DNA of 64,000 nt, taken from assembly GCF_010119195.1 (NCBI RefSeq), contig NZ_WRXL01000002.1, forward strand, positions 124,001 to 188,000, read 5' to 3'. The DNA comes from Haloarcula salina (GTDB lineage: Archaea > Halobacteriota > Halobacteria > Halobacteriales > Haloarculaceae). Positions 1 to 7,644 of the stretch are shown one piece after another. Every line of letters starts with the position of its first letter. Within the stretch, counting starts at the first letter, position 1. The notes under the pieces were generated by a model. That model did no database searches. It worked only from the letters and a program-made list of their open reading frames with translations, and was not told where the DNA came from. The translations under genes and the position numbers were made by a program.

Positions 1-743
1 ACGTGGCGGTTCGCGACGACGTTCTCGATGCCCGCACCGCCGTACTGTGCGTAGCCTCTGGCGTACGCGATCGGATAGAGCCGTGCGGTCAGCCGTTGAC
101 TCAGTCCCGGATGCGCGATCGAGGCGTTCACCCTCGTCTGATAGGTCGACACCTGATCGTGGAGCATGAGCGCCGGCGTCGGGACGACGACCGTCGGCGA
201 GACCCGTCGTTCGGCGACGACGCGCCCGTGACGACGGACCGTCAACAGCACGTCGGTGACAGTCGCACGCATCGCTGTTTCGTTCGCACCAGCCCGCGAG
301 ACCGACACACGTCGCTTGGCCGCCCGCAGGTCGCTCGCGTTCGAGACCGGCGGGAGGCTGGCCGCGACGGTCACGTCGCCGCTGCGATACGAGACCCCCT
401 CCAGTCGCTCACTGACCCGCAGGTAGACGCGGATGCGGAGCGCGTCGCGGAACGGTTCGGACTCGTTTAGCACCCGGCCCGCGGGCGTGTCGGCGGGCGT
501 GACGACCGGGTTCGCCGCCGCCCGCCGACCGGCCGTCGCGACGCCGCTCCGGACGGCGCTCTGCGTCTCGGCCGTCGCCCGGTCCAACGCTCGCTCGACG
601 GCTGTGTCGGTCGGCACGGGAGCGCCGACGAACGTCGGGGCCAGCGCGAGACTGCTCACGAGCAGGAGGACGCCCAGCAGCGCGAACGGGACCCGGCCTC
701 GCGTGTCGTCCGCCACGGTGAGTCCCCGTCCGCCGCGCGTCAC
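1..743 (-). CDS. Pilus-operon protein with N-terminal membrane segment (DUF7286-like), partial
   Basis: This is the last gene of the left-hand pilus/secretion-like operon. Its 3' end lies outside the window; about 247 residues are visible. A hydrophobic segment at residues 20-38 follows a short basic stretch, as in pseudopilins or TadE/TadG-type proteins; the remainder is soluble and probably extracytoplasmic. I chose the GTG at 743 because its GTGA overlaps the stop of the upstream gene by 4 bp, like the other junctions here; a second in-frame GTG at 716 is possible. No enzymatic motif is seen. The family label is from memory. The role (minor pilin or assembly factor) is inferred only from topology and operon context. 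Confidence 0.75.
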   Translation of the reverse strand, partial: MTRGGRGLTVADDTRGRVPFALLGVLLLVSSLALAPTFVGAPVPTDTAVERALDRATAETQSAVRSGVATAGRRAAANPVVTPADTPAGRVLNESEPFRDALRIRVYLRVSERLEGVSYRSGDVTVAASLPPVSNASDLRAAKRRVSVSRAGANETAMRATVTDVLLTVRRHGRVVAERRVSPTVVVPTPALMLHDQVSTYQTRVNASIAHPGLSQRLTARLYPIAYARGYAQYGGAGIENVVANRH

Positions 744-1609
744 GGCGACCACGTCCTGACCGTCACGCGAATCTCGCTCGTTCGAACGGCGCGGGCAGCG
801 GCCGCTGGCGAATCGAACCGGGACCGCATATCGGCGCGCAACTGTCGTGCCAGCGCCGCGGTCACCTCCCGGTTCATCGCGACCGTCGACTGGCGCTCGG
901 GGGCCACTTCGACCCCGGTCAGTTCGGCCGCCCGCTCGTAGCGCGTCCGCATCAACACGTCGGCGGGGTAGTCTCCCCGGAGCGCGTACCGCGTCCGGTC
1001 CGCCGGGAACAGGCCGTCGACGACCTCGCGGGCGACGACCGTCGAGACTCCGTCGTACCCCTGCGAGGCCGCCGCCGAGCGCGCCGCCGCGGAGGCGTTC
1101 TGCATCCCGCTCGGAACCGTCACTGTGGCCGCTCGCACGTCCGTGTCAGCAGGTGGCCGGTCCCCGACACGGTATTTGCCGTTAATCGGTGCGCCGGGAT
1201 ACGGCTCCCACGTGACGCGGACCGACGCTTTCCGCCCAGGACTGCCAAGACGGTCGCGTGCGGTCGACCGCATCGCGGACTCGAAGTCTTTGCCTGCGAT
1301 CGAGAGTCGATTTCCTTCGACAGACACGTTGCTCATCGCCGCTTCGCCGAGGAGTTGTGCGACCGTTCCGTGAGCCGTCCGTCGGTGTCGGGTGACGTGC
1401 TCGGGCGGCAAGTGGTCGTCCGTGTCCGGGACGGTCAGATCGTAGGAGACGTGAGCCGTGCTCGCGGCCAGCATCGACGCCTGTTCGGCGGCCGGGTTCG
1501 CCGTCGGTGGGTGCTCGGCGCTCGCGCCGCTCAGAATAACCGTGGCGGCGGCCCCGACGAGCAGGAGGAACACCGTCACGTCGGCGACGGCGCTCGTGGC
1601 TCGCGTCAT
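740..1609 (-). CDS. Pilus-operon protein with N-terminal membrane segment (DUF7284-like)
   Basis: The product is 289 aa. It has a single hydrophobic helix at residues 9-28 directly after a short polar N-terminus, then a soluble, acidic domain with no recognisable catalytic motif. The arrangement resembles a TadE/G-like pseudopilin. A longer upstream reading frame exists, but the ATG at 1609 overlaps the preceding gene's stop in an ATGA, which fits the coupled operon and puts the hydrophobic segment at the N-terminus. Its 3' end overlaps the next gene by 4 bp. Function unknown; a structural part of the predicted pilus or secretion device is inferred. Confidence 0.8.
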   Translation of the reverse strand: MTRATSAVADVTVFLLLVGAAATVILSGASAEHPPTANPAAEQASMLAASTAHVSYDLTVPDTDDHLPPEHVTRHRRTAHGTVAQLLGEAAMSNVSVEGNRLSIAGKDFESAMRSTARDRLGSPGRKASVRVTWEPYPGAPINGKYRVGDRPPADTDVRAATVTVPSGMQNASAAARSAAASQGYDGVSTVVAREVVDGLFPADRTRYALRGDYPADVLMRTRYERAAELTGVEVAPERQSTVAMNREVTAALARQLRADMRSRFDSPAAAARAVRTSEIRVTVRTWSP

Positions 1610-2001
1610 CGCCACACCCGAACTCGGAGCCGCCCGCGACGGACCGTTCCCGGGGCCATACGCACGCTCACGGTCCGTGTGTCGCTGTCGGCCCCGGACG
1701 GCGGTGTCGGTCCGGTACTCCACCGGCCGCCGTCGTCGACGGTGACCGTGACGTTTCCGCGATAGCCCGCCGGAACAGCATCGAGCGCCGCGTTGGTTCG
1801 CGCTGGATCGACGATCCCGGCTGACGAGAGGCGCTGCTCGACGGCGTCCGCGGTCGGCGCGGCGACGGATCGGTCCTGATTCATCGTCCCGAACGCCTCG
1901 TCGAGGACGCCCGCGTACAGCGACAGTCCGACGCCGACGGCGAAGACGGCGACGAGCGCCGCCAGCGGCTCCGTCGTCGCCCTACCCGACGAGCGTGACA
2001 T
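1606..2001 (-). CDS. Small pilin-like membrane protein (DUF7285-like)
   Basis: The product is 131 aa. The N-terminus reads MSRSSGRATTEPLAALVAVF: a basic Gly-Arg leader, then a Thr-Glu-Pro followed by a hydrophobic stretch at residues 13-32. Archaeal pilins share this layout, with a prepilin-peptidase site just before the hydrophobic segment and a Glu near the mature position +5. Cleavage after Gly6 is therefore plausible but unproven. The gene overlaps the upstream gene by 20 bp and the downstream one by 4 bp. Of the four small proteins of the operon, this is the best candidate for a processed pilin subunit. Confidence 0.8.
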   Translation of the reverse strand: MSRSSGRATTEPLAALVAVFAVGVGLSLYAGVLDEAFGTMNQDRSVAAPTADAVEQRLSSAGIVDPARTNAALDAVPAGYRGNVTVTVDDGGRWSTGPTPPSGADSDTRTVSVRMAPGTVRRGRLRVRVWR

Positions 2002-2443
2002 CGACTCCTCCCCAGGCGACGTGACCGATACTCAGCCGTTCGGGTGCAGGCCGCCACGTCTCGTTCCGTGCTCGCGCCCGGTCGAGGGCCGCGCGAAAGG
2101 CGGCGGGCGAGTCGTAGACGCTCGCCGGCGCGGTTCCGTCGAGGACGGTCCGTAGCCGCTCGGAGTCGGCCGCGACCGCGTACTGCGTGAGCCCGGCCTG
2201 TGCCGTCCCGCCGTCGTTGCGGAGCCGGAGCGCTCCGGCTTCGAGCGCCCACTCGTCGGCGAGCAGCCGTCGCTTCTCGACCGACCCGGGCGGACTCGTC
2301 GCCACTTCGTCGATGGTCGCCGCGGTCGCCGTCGCGTTCGGCGGCGCCGTCATCGGCAGTCCGGCGACGACGCCGAGGACGGCGACGCTCACCGCGCTCA
2401 GGCCTACCCAGAGGTACAGCGCGTCGACGTGTGTCTCGAACAT
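1982..2443 (-). CDS. Small pilus-operon membrane protein (DUF7283-like)
   Basis: The product is 153 aa with one transmembrane segment at residues 9-29 and an Ala/Thr-rich soluble domain behind it. It lies 38 bp downstream of the TadC/GspF-like gene and overlaps the next gene by 20 bp, so it is probably co-transcribed. A long reading frame running through this gene from 4246 is an out-of-frame shadow of the TadC gene and is not the start; the ATG at 2443 is the natural start. No known motif is present. A pseudopilin or anchor role is inferred from topology. Confidence 0.78.
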   Translation of the reverse strand: MFETHVDALYLWVGLSAVSVAVLGVVAGLPMTAPPNATATAATIDEVATSPPGSVEKRRLLADEWALEAGALRLRNDGGTAQAGLTQYAVAADSERLRTVLDGTAPASVYDSPAAFRAALDRARARNETWRPAPERLSIGHVAWGGVDVTLVG

Positions 2444-2481
2444 GGACCCTCTTGGTCCCGTATTCGGACTTAAACGTCCGG

Positions 2482-4242
2482 TCAGACCAGCAGTCCCGTC
2501 GCGACGACGGCGGCGAGAAAAGTCGCCGTGGCGGACAGGAGCGCGAGGCCGACTCGGTAGCCGACGAGCGCACGGTCCAGTCCGCGATGGAGCCCGGTCG
2601 ACAGCGCGGTCAGGAGCACGGCCAACACGAGGACGTACCAGCCGACGACGGGGCCCAGCGTCGCGCTCGGGACGGCGCTGAACTGCCCGCCGCCGCCCAT
2701 CGTCCCGGAGAGCGCGACGGTGGCGCCGCCGACCAGCGGCCCGAACAGCGCGGCGGTGTTCGAGAGCGTCTCGGTGATCCGCGCGAGGTCCCGGCGCGTC
2801 TCGCGTTCGACGGCCCGTAGCTCGTCGAGGTGGTCGCCCATCGCCGTGAGCGACTCGCCCGCCGGCGGACCGACGGTCGCTGCCGTCCCGAGCAGCGTCG
2901 CCGCTCGCCGGGCGCGCCTGCTCGGGAGGGTCGAGAGCGCGCCGTGGGGCCCCAGAAACGCGCCCTCGACGCTCGTTCTCAAGTGTTCCTGACGGGCGAC
3001 CGCGGCGTCGACAATTTCCTTGGTGGGGGACCGTGCTTCGGAAGCGGCCTCGGCCAGCGCTGACTCGACCGACTGTCCGGCGTCCAGCCGTCGGCCGACG
3101 GACGAGAGCAGGTCCGGTAGGCCCGCCTCGACGGCGTTGACGCGGTCGCGGACGCGCTTTGCGGGGCGATAGCGAAAGACGAGCGCTGTCCCCGTCCCAG
3201 TTCCGAGCGCACCGACGGGCGTCGCCCACGGCGCGACGAGCGCGGTCGCGAGACCGCCGCCGGCGACCGCGCCAGCGACGCCAGCCATCACCGCCGGCAG
3301 GGCGGTGGCCGGCACGTCCGGATGCGAACGTGGAATCGGCTTCGGCGGGAAGGCGACCGGTCGCCGGCCGAGCAGCCAGGCCGATGCGACTAGCAGCGCC
3401 GCGGGCAAGGCGACACCGTAGAGACCCGCCAGCGCCGGTCCCGTGACGGGGACCCCGGCCGCGGCCGCGGCGGGCAACAGCGACACCATCGCCAGCGGGA
3501 GCAGGACGCCGAACGCGTACAGTCCGGTGGCCGGGCCGCGGAGTGCGGCCGCGAACGCCGCCATCTCGTCCCGCGTCCCGTCGAGAATCTGTCGTCGGGC
3601 GCTGTCGAGGATCGCCGGCCGCTCGCTCGCCTGAGCCGCCGTGGCGCGCTCGACGAGGCCGACGGCGCGTTCGAGCGCCGGAAACGACTCTCCCCACGCG
3701 GCCGCGAACGCACTCAGGCCGCTTTGCGGTGTCCCGGCTGCACGCCGCCGGTGGGTATCGAGTCGGGCTGCCAGCGGTGTGTCGCTCGCACGTGTGGCGA
3801 ACGCGGTCGCCCGCTCCGCGCTCGGCCACAGCGTCGCGCCGAGCACCAGCGCGGAGACGAGCGAGGGGGCCGCTCCGAGTGTCCGGACCCGCTTCGCGTC
3901 GGCCGCGAACGGAACGCCGTAGCGTGCGAGTGCGACGATGCCGAGCGCGCCGGTGATGAGTGCCAGCGAAACGAGCGACGCCAGCGGACCCCCGACGGCG
4001 ACCGCGAGCACTGCGAGTCCGGCGGCACAGCTCGCGATTCCGTAGCCAGCGGTCAGTATCGCCGCTGCAGGCCGCGAGAGCGACAGCGAGCGACACGCCC
4101 GCCGGTAGCCGTCGGGAACCGAGGCGGTATAGGGAACGGTCGCTGCGACTGCGTCCGCGGTCGCTGCGATTGCGGCGAGGAGCGAGCGCGGCGCGCCTCC
4201 GTCCGAGCCCGAAGCTTCGGTCGATCCACTCGCGCCGCTCAT
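2482..4242 (-). CDS. TadC/GspF-type membrane assembly protein, double T2SSF domain
   Basis: This 586-aa polytopic protein is the inner-membrane platform of a type IV pilus/Tad-like machine. Hydrophobic blocks lie at about residues 58-103, 238-294, 308-355 and from 480 to the C-terminus. Two cytosolic T2SSF-like helical domains sit between them (about 150-235 and 375-480), the usual archaeal PilC architecture. The ATG overlaps the stop of the ATPase gene (ATGA), so the ATPase and its membrane partner are translationally coupled. The family is known to transmit ATPase motion to the growing filament or secretion pseudopilus. Which filament this one builds is unknown. Confidence 0.88.
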   Translation of the reverse strand: MSGASGSTEASGSDGGAPRSLLAAIAATADAVAATVPYTASVPDGYRRACRSLSLSRPAAAILTAGYGIASCAAGLAVLAVAVGGPLASLVSLALITGALGIVALARYGVPFAADAKRVRTLGAAPSLVSALVLGATLWPSAERATAFATRASDTPLAARLDTHRRRAAGTPQSGLSAFAAAWGESFPALERAVGLVERATAAQASERPAILDSARRQILDGTRDEMAAFAAALRGPATGLYAFGVLLPLAMVSLLPAAAAAGVPVTGPALAGLYGVALPAALLVASAWLLGRRPVAFPPKPIPRSHPDVPATALPAVMAGVAGAVAGGGLATALVAPWATPVGALGTGTGTALVFRYRPAKRVRDRVNAVEAGLPDLLSSVGRRLDAGQSVESALAEAASEARSPTKEIVDAAVARQEHLRTSVEGAFLGPHGALSTLPSRRARRAATLLGTAATVGPPAGESLTAMGDHLDELRAVERETRRDLARITETLSNTAALFGPLVGGATVALSGTMGGGGQFSAVPSATLGPVVGWYVLVLAVLLTALSTGLHRGLDRALVGYRVGLALLSATATFLAAVVATGLLV

Positions 4243-6122
4243 TCACCTCTCCCGTCCGGAATCGCGTCGGTCACGTCGGAGGCCGTCTCGCCGCCGCCGG
4301 TCGCGCTCCTGGGCGAGCGACGGACCGTCTCCGTCCGCCTCTCGATCGCCGCGAGGACGTCGGCGTAGCGCTCTCCGGGCGCGGTCAGCGATTCGACCAG
4401 CCGGCTGTTACCCCGTTCGAGGCGGCCGGTGGCAGTCGCCGCCGGCCCGTCGCGTTCGTACAGCGACTCGAAGGCGACTCCGTCACCGCGGGCGACGACC
4501 TCCGCGACAGACGCGACGCCGCGGCCGTGCGCTGCCGTCGGTGGCGCGAGCGTGACCACGAGGTCCGTCGCGGCGAACGACCGGACGGGGACGCCGAGAT
4601 CAGATACCAGTCGCTCGCGGATTGCGTCGGGGCCGTCGCCGTGAATCGTGCCGAGGACGGCCCCGTCACCGCCGCCGACGCGCATCGCCTCGTAGAGGAC
4701 GCCGGCCTCCTCACCGCGGACCTCGCCGACGACGAGCGCGCCCTCACCGAGGCGGAGCGCCGTCCGAAGCGCCTCTGTCGCGGTGATCGAGGGGCCGTCG
4801 CCGCTTGCCGTTCGCAGCGGCTGGACGTCCCGGCCGCTGGCCTGAAGCGCCGAGACCGGTAGCTCCGGCGTGTCCTCGATGAGGACTGTCCTGACCTCGC
4901 GGGGGAGCTCCCAGAGCAGCGCGCCGAGCGTCGTCGTCTTGCCGGCCCCGCGGGGACCGGCAACGAGACAGGCTCCGCCCCGCTCGGCCACCACCGAGAG
5001 CAGTCCCGCCACCGCCGCGGGCATGGTCCCGCCGGCGACGAAGTCGCTCAGTCGCCACGCGTTCGCGTCGTGGGCGCGGAACGCGAACGCCAGACCGTCG
5101 CTGACCGGCTCGGTCACGCCGGCGACTCGAATCTGCCTGCCAGCGACCGTCGCCGTCGCGTCCAGCGTCGGGTTCGCTCGCGAAAACGCACGGCCGCTGG
5201 TGCGCCGGAACGTCGATGCGAGCGCGCTGGCCCCGCCCCCGGTCAGCCTCACGTTGGTCCGCATCGTCTCGCCGTCGACGCGGACGCGGAGCGCCGTCTC
5301 GCTGACGGGGGCCGTCGCGAACACGTCCGAGACGCGCTCGTCGGCGAAGACGTCCTCGAGAATCCCGAGACCGGTGGTGTGCTTTTCGACGACCGAGCCG
5401 ACCGCTGCCGCGGTCGCACCGTCGTCGACCGCGTCCCCGGCCGCCGAATACGGGTCACAGCCCCCGTCGACCGCCGTGCTCGCGAGCCGCTCGTACACGG
5501 CCGCCAGCGCCCGCATCGCCGTCGGGCCGAACCGCTGTTCTCGCGGCTCGACGTGGTAGACAGGCAATCGGCCTGACGGCGTGTCGTACCGGCGTACGAC
5601 CGCCTCGGTCGTGAGTGTGCGCCGGTCTCGGAGCGACGACTCCGGCGGGGGCGACGCCGCGACGCGGGCGTCGCTGAGCGTCGGTCCGCGATATGCCGTC
5701 AGCGCCGCCGCGCTGCCGTCGAACCGCTCCGTGGCGACCGCGAGTCCGGTCTCCGCCGCGAGGTCCGCGACCGGTCCCGCGCGCCCCGTCGCTTCCGTGG
5801 CGGCCGCGACCGGGTCGCGTCGGGCCCGCACCGCGAGCCGCTCGTCGACGGCCTGTGCACGCACGGCGAACCGACCGGCGGCGACGAGTACCGCGGCCGC
5901 CCGGTCGACGTAGGCCCTCGTTCGCCCGCAGTGCGTCGTGGTCACGGAGTCGATGTCTCCGCCGTCGAGCGAGCCGATAACCGTCGCTCGGCAGTCGGCG
6001 GACTCGGCGAGGTCACCCTCGCCGGGACAGTCGTCCGCGGCCACAGCGAGCGAATTACCCTCGAAGGACGGACTGCACAGACACCCTTCATCCGCCGTGT
6101 CGCCGCCGAACCACTCACGCAC
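4239..6122 (-). CDS. PilB/TadA-type secretion ATPase
   Basis: This 627-aa hexameric motor ATPase of the type II/IV secretion superfamily carries the Walker A GPRGAGKTTT at residues 389-398, a Walker B-like ALVVGEVRGEEA near 461-472, and a His box GTIHGDG at 491-497. The N-terminal 70 residues carry five cysteines (14, 16, 32, 44, 65), unusual in a haloarchaeal protein, so a metal-binding N-domain is possible. Translation starts at GTG 6122, overlapping the upstream gene by 8 bp; no better in-frame start is seen. It powers the TadC-like protein encoded next. The cargo or filament cannot be read from the sequence. Confidence 0.9.
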   Translation of the reverse strand: MREWFGGDTADEGCLCSPSFEGNSLAVAADDCPGEGDLAESADCRATVIGSLDGGDIDSVTTTHCGRTRAYVDRAAAVLVAAGRFAVRAQAVDERLAVRARRDPVAAATEATGRAGPVADLAAETGLAVATERFDGSAAALTAYRGPTLSDARVAASPPPESSLRDRRTLTTEAVVRRYDTPSGRLPVYHVEPREQRFGPTAMRALAAVYERLASTAVDGGCDPYSAAGDAVDDGATAAAVGSVVEKHTTGLGILEDVFADERVSDVFATAPVSETALRVRVDGETMRTNVRLTGGGASALASTFRRTSGRAFSRANPTLDATATVAGRQIRVAGVTEPVSDGLAFAFRAHDANAWRLSDFVAGGTMPAAVAGLLSVVAERGGACLVAGPRGAGKTTTLGALLWELPREVRTVLIEDTPELPVSALQASGRDVQPLRTASGDGPSITATEALRTALRLGEGALVVGEVRGEEAGVLYEAMRVGGGDGAVLGTIHGDGPDAIRERLVSDLGVPVRSFAATDLVVTLAPPTAAHGRGVASVAEVVARGDGVAFESLYERDGPAATATGRLERGNSRLVESLTAPGERYADVLAAIERRTETVRRSPRSATGGGETASDVTDAIPDGRGE

Positions 6123-6588
6123 GGCTGCGCCCCTCTCCGGACCGCGCCCCCAGGCGTTCGACCGTCAGGACCCGTCGCCCGTCCGCGCGAGTGAGCGCGA
6201 AGACGAGCCGGTGGCTGCCCGGCTCGCTGAGTCGCCTTGTGCCACGCGATGGTCGGACCGGGAGCGGTGCGACTCGCCGGGAGACGGTCCTGTTTTCGAC
6301 CCGCCACGTCGCGACGCCGGTACCGGCCCGACCGTGAAAACGGAGCCAGTCGACGCCGGCGCTCGTGTAGCTCCGAGCGGGCAGCCGAAGTGCAGCCACG
6401 CGCCGCGCGTCGCCCGACGCCGTCGGGTCGTCGGTGGCGACGAGCGCGTCGAGTCGCGACGCGAGTGTCTCCAGTTGCCGCTCCACCGTACCGGTCGCCG
6501 CGTCGGCTCTGGCCGCCGACAGCGCGGGCGCGGAGGCGGCAACGAGCGCCGTCAGTACTGCCACCGAGAGGACGACGCGCAGTATCAC
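6115..6588 (-). CDS. Membrane-anchored pilus-operon protein (DUF7311-like)
   Basis: The product is 157 aa: a hydrophobic segment or signal anchor at residues 4-25, a short helical stretch, then an Arg-rich beta-like region. The start is a GTG whose GTGA overlaps the stop of the coiled-coil gene, so the two are translated in tandem. It precedes the ATPase gene with an 8-bp overlap. No catalytic motif is visible. The conserved pairing with the coiled-coil protein suggests a dedicated accessory pair for the secretion ATPase; this is inference. Confidence 0.78.
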   Translation of the reverse strand: MILRVVLSVAVLTALVAASAPALSAARADAATGTVERQLETLASRLDALVATDDPTASGDARRVAALRLPARSYTSAGVDWLRFHGRAGTGVATWRVENRTVSRRVAPLPVRPSRGTRRLSEPGSHRLVFALTRADGRRVLTVERLGARSGEGRSRA

Positions 6589-7088
6589 AGTCGCTCACGG
6601 ATCCGTTCCAGGACCCCCGGACTCGGTTCCTCGGTCGTCTCGCCGTCGCCACCGTTGGTGATCGCCCCGAAGTCGGTGTGGCCTTCGCCTCCGGGCACTG
6701 GAGGGCCGGAGTGTGAGTCAGCTCTCGTGCCATCGTAGGTCGTTTCGTTCGATCGCTCGGCGGCATCTCCACTCACTACCGGGCGTTCTGCGGGTGCGGG
6801 CTCGTCCAGTCGCGCTTCGAGTCGGTCGACCGCCGCGAGCGCCGCGTTGGCGCGGGACTCCACGTCCTCGTTGACCGCGCGGACGTTCCCGACGTACCCG
6901 CGCAGCGCCTGCGTCGCGGCTTCCAGTTCGGCTGTTCGGGTCTCCAGGTCGTCGACCCGTCCTTCGAGGCCATCGATTCGGTCTTCGAACTCGCCGCGGT
7001 CGGTGACCTCCGGGAACTCCGTCTCGCCGTCGGTGACCGCTCGCTCGACCGCTTGGAGGCGTTCGGCCAGCGTCTCGACGTCTGTCAT
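6585..7088 (-). CDS. Coiled-coil protein, first gene of the pilus-like operon (DUF7310-like)
   Basis: The 167-aa acidic protein has heptad-like repeats over residues 1-95, rich in Leu, Glu and Arg with no helix breakers, followed by a Pro/Gly/Ser-rich low-complexity linker and a short basic helix at the C-terminus ending LERIRERL. There is no transmembrane segment. It is the promoter-proximal gene of the eight-gene operon and probably a cytoplasmic scaffold or regulator of the ATPase. The ATG at 7088 is the only sensible start; a divergent gene begins 86 bp away on the other strand. Confidence 0.8.
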   Translation of the reverse strand: MTDVETLAERLQAVERAVTDGETEFPEVTDRGEFEDRIDGLEGRVDDLETRTAELEAATQALRGYVGNVRAVNEDVESRANAALAAVDRLEARLDEPAPAERPVVSGDAAERSNETTYDGTRADSHSGPPVPGGEGHTDFGAITNGGDGETTEEPSPGVLERIRERL

Positions 7089-7173
7089 GGCCGTGGCTGG
7101 TCCCGTGCTGATATTTGAACGCTCGGGCGAGCGTCGGCGAACGTTTATCAGTGAATCCGCGGCCAGCGGAGGT

Positions 7174-7533
7174 ATGGTCGACAGCGAGGACGTGCGGGCG
7201 GCGCTCGCGGCGCTGGCGAGCGGTGAGGCCGAGAGCGCCGACGGCTTCGGCGAGATCGAACTGGCGCGAACCCCGAACCAGGGGGACGCGCCCGAACGGC
7301 CGCGGCCGGAATCGGGACCGAACGACTACCGCGCGATCATCGAACGGGCCAGCGCGGCGGTAGAGGACCTCGACGCGGCCGCGGCGTTCGCCGAGGAAGT
7401 CGGTGTCGACGCGCTCGACGCGGCGGTTCGGCAGGCGGAGCGAGAGGTGAGTGCGCTGGCCGGCGATGGCCGAGCGGCGCGCGCCGCGTTTCGACGGTAT
7501 CGACACGCCGCACGGGACGGCGAGAGTGAGTGA
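7174..7533 (+). CDS. Conserved haloarchaeal hypothetical protein upstream of mre11
   Basis: The product is 119 aa, entirely soluble and helical, with no cysteine and no known motif. The first 50 residues are acidic and loosely ordered; the rest looks like a small helical bundle rich in Ala, Arg and Glu. The ATG at 7174 follows a GGAGGT Shine-Dalgarno sequence at once (7168-7173), a very short spacing. It is read in the same direction as mre11 and stops 111 bp before it. The association with Mre11-Rad50 is by position only; function unknown. Confidence 0.72.
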   Translation: MVDSEDVRAALAALASGEAESADGFGEIELARTPNQGDAPERPRPESGPNDYRAIIERASAAVEDLDAAAAFAEEVGVDALDAAVRQAEREVSALAGDGRAARAAFRRYRHAARDGESE

Positions 7534-7644
7534 GTGGGTCGGGCCGCGGACGGCGATTCCGGGGCCGTCACGCCGCGTCGCCGTCGACCACTTTCACCGC
7601 GGTTACGATACCCCTTTAGGCGGGGCTGGCATACGAACGGGCAA

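Noticed and set aside
1982-4246. 754-residue minus-strand ORF spanning the TadC-like gene
   Set aside because: Its first two thirds are Arg-rich out-of-frame translation of the TadC gene; only the last 153 residues (DUF7283-like) are real.
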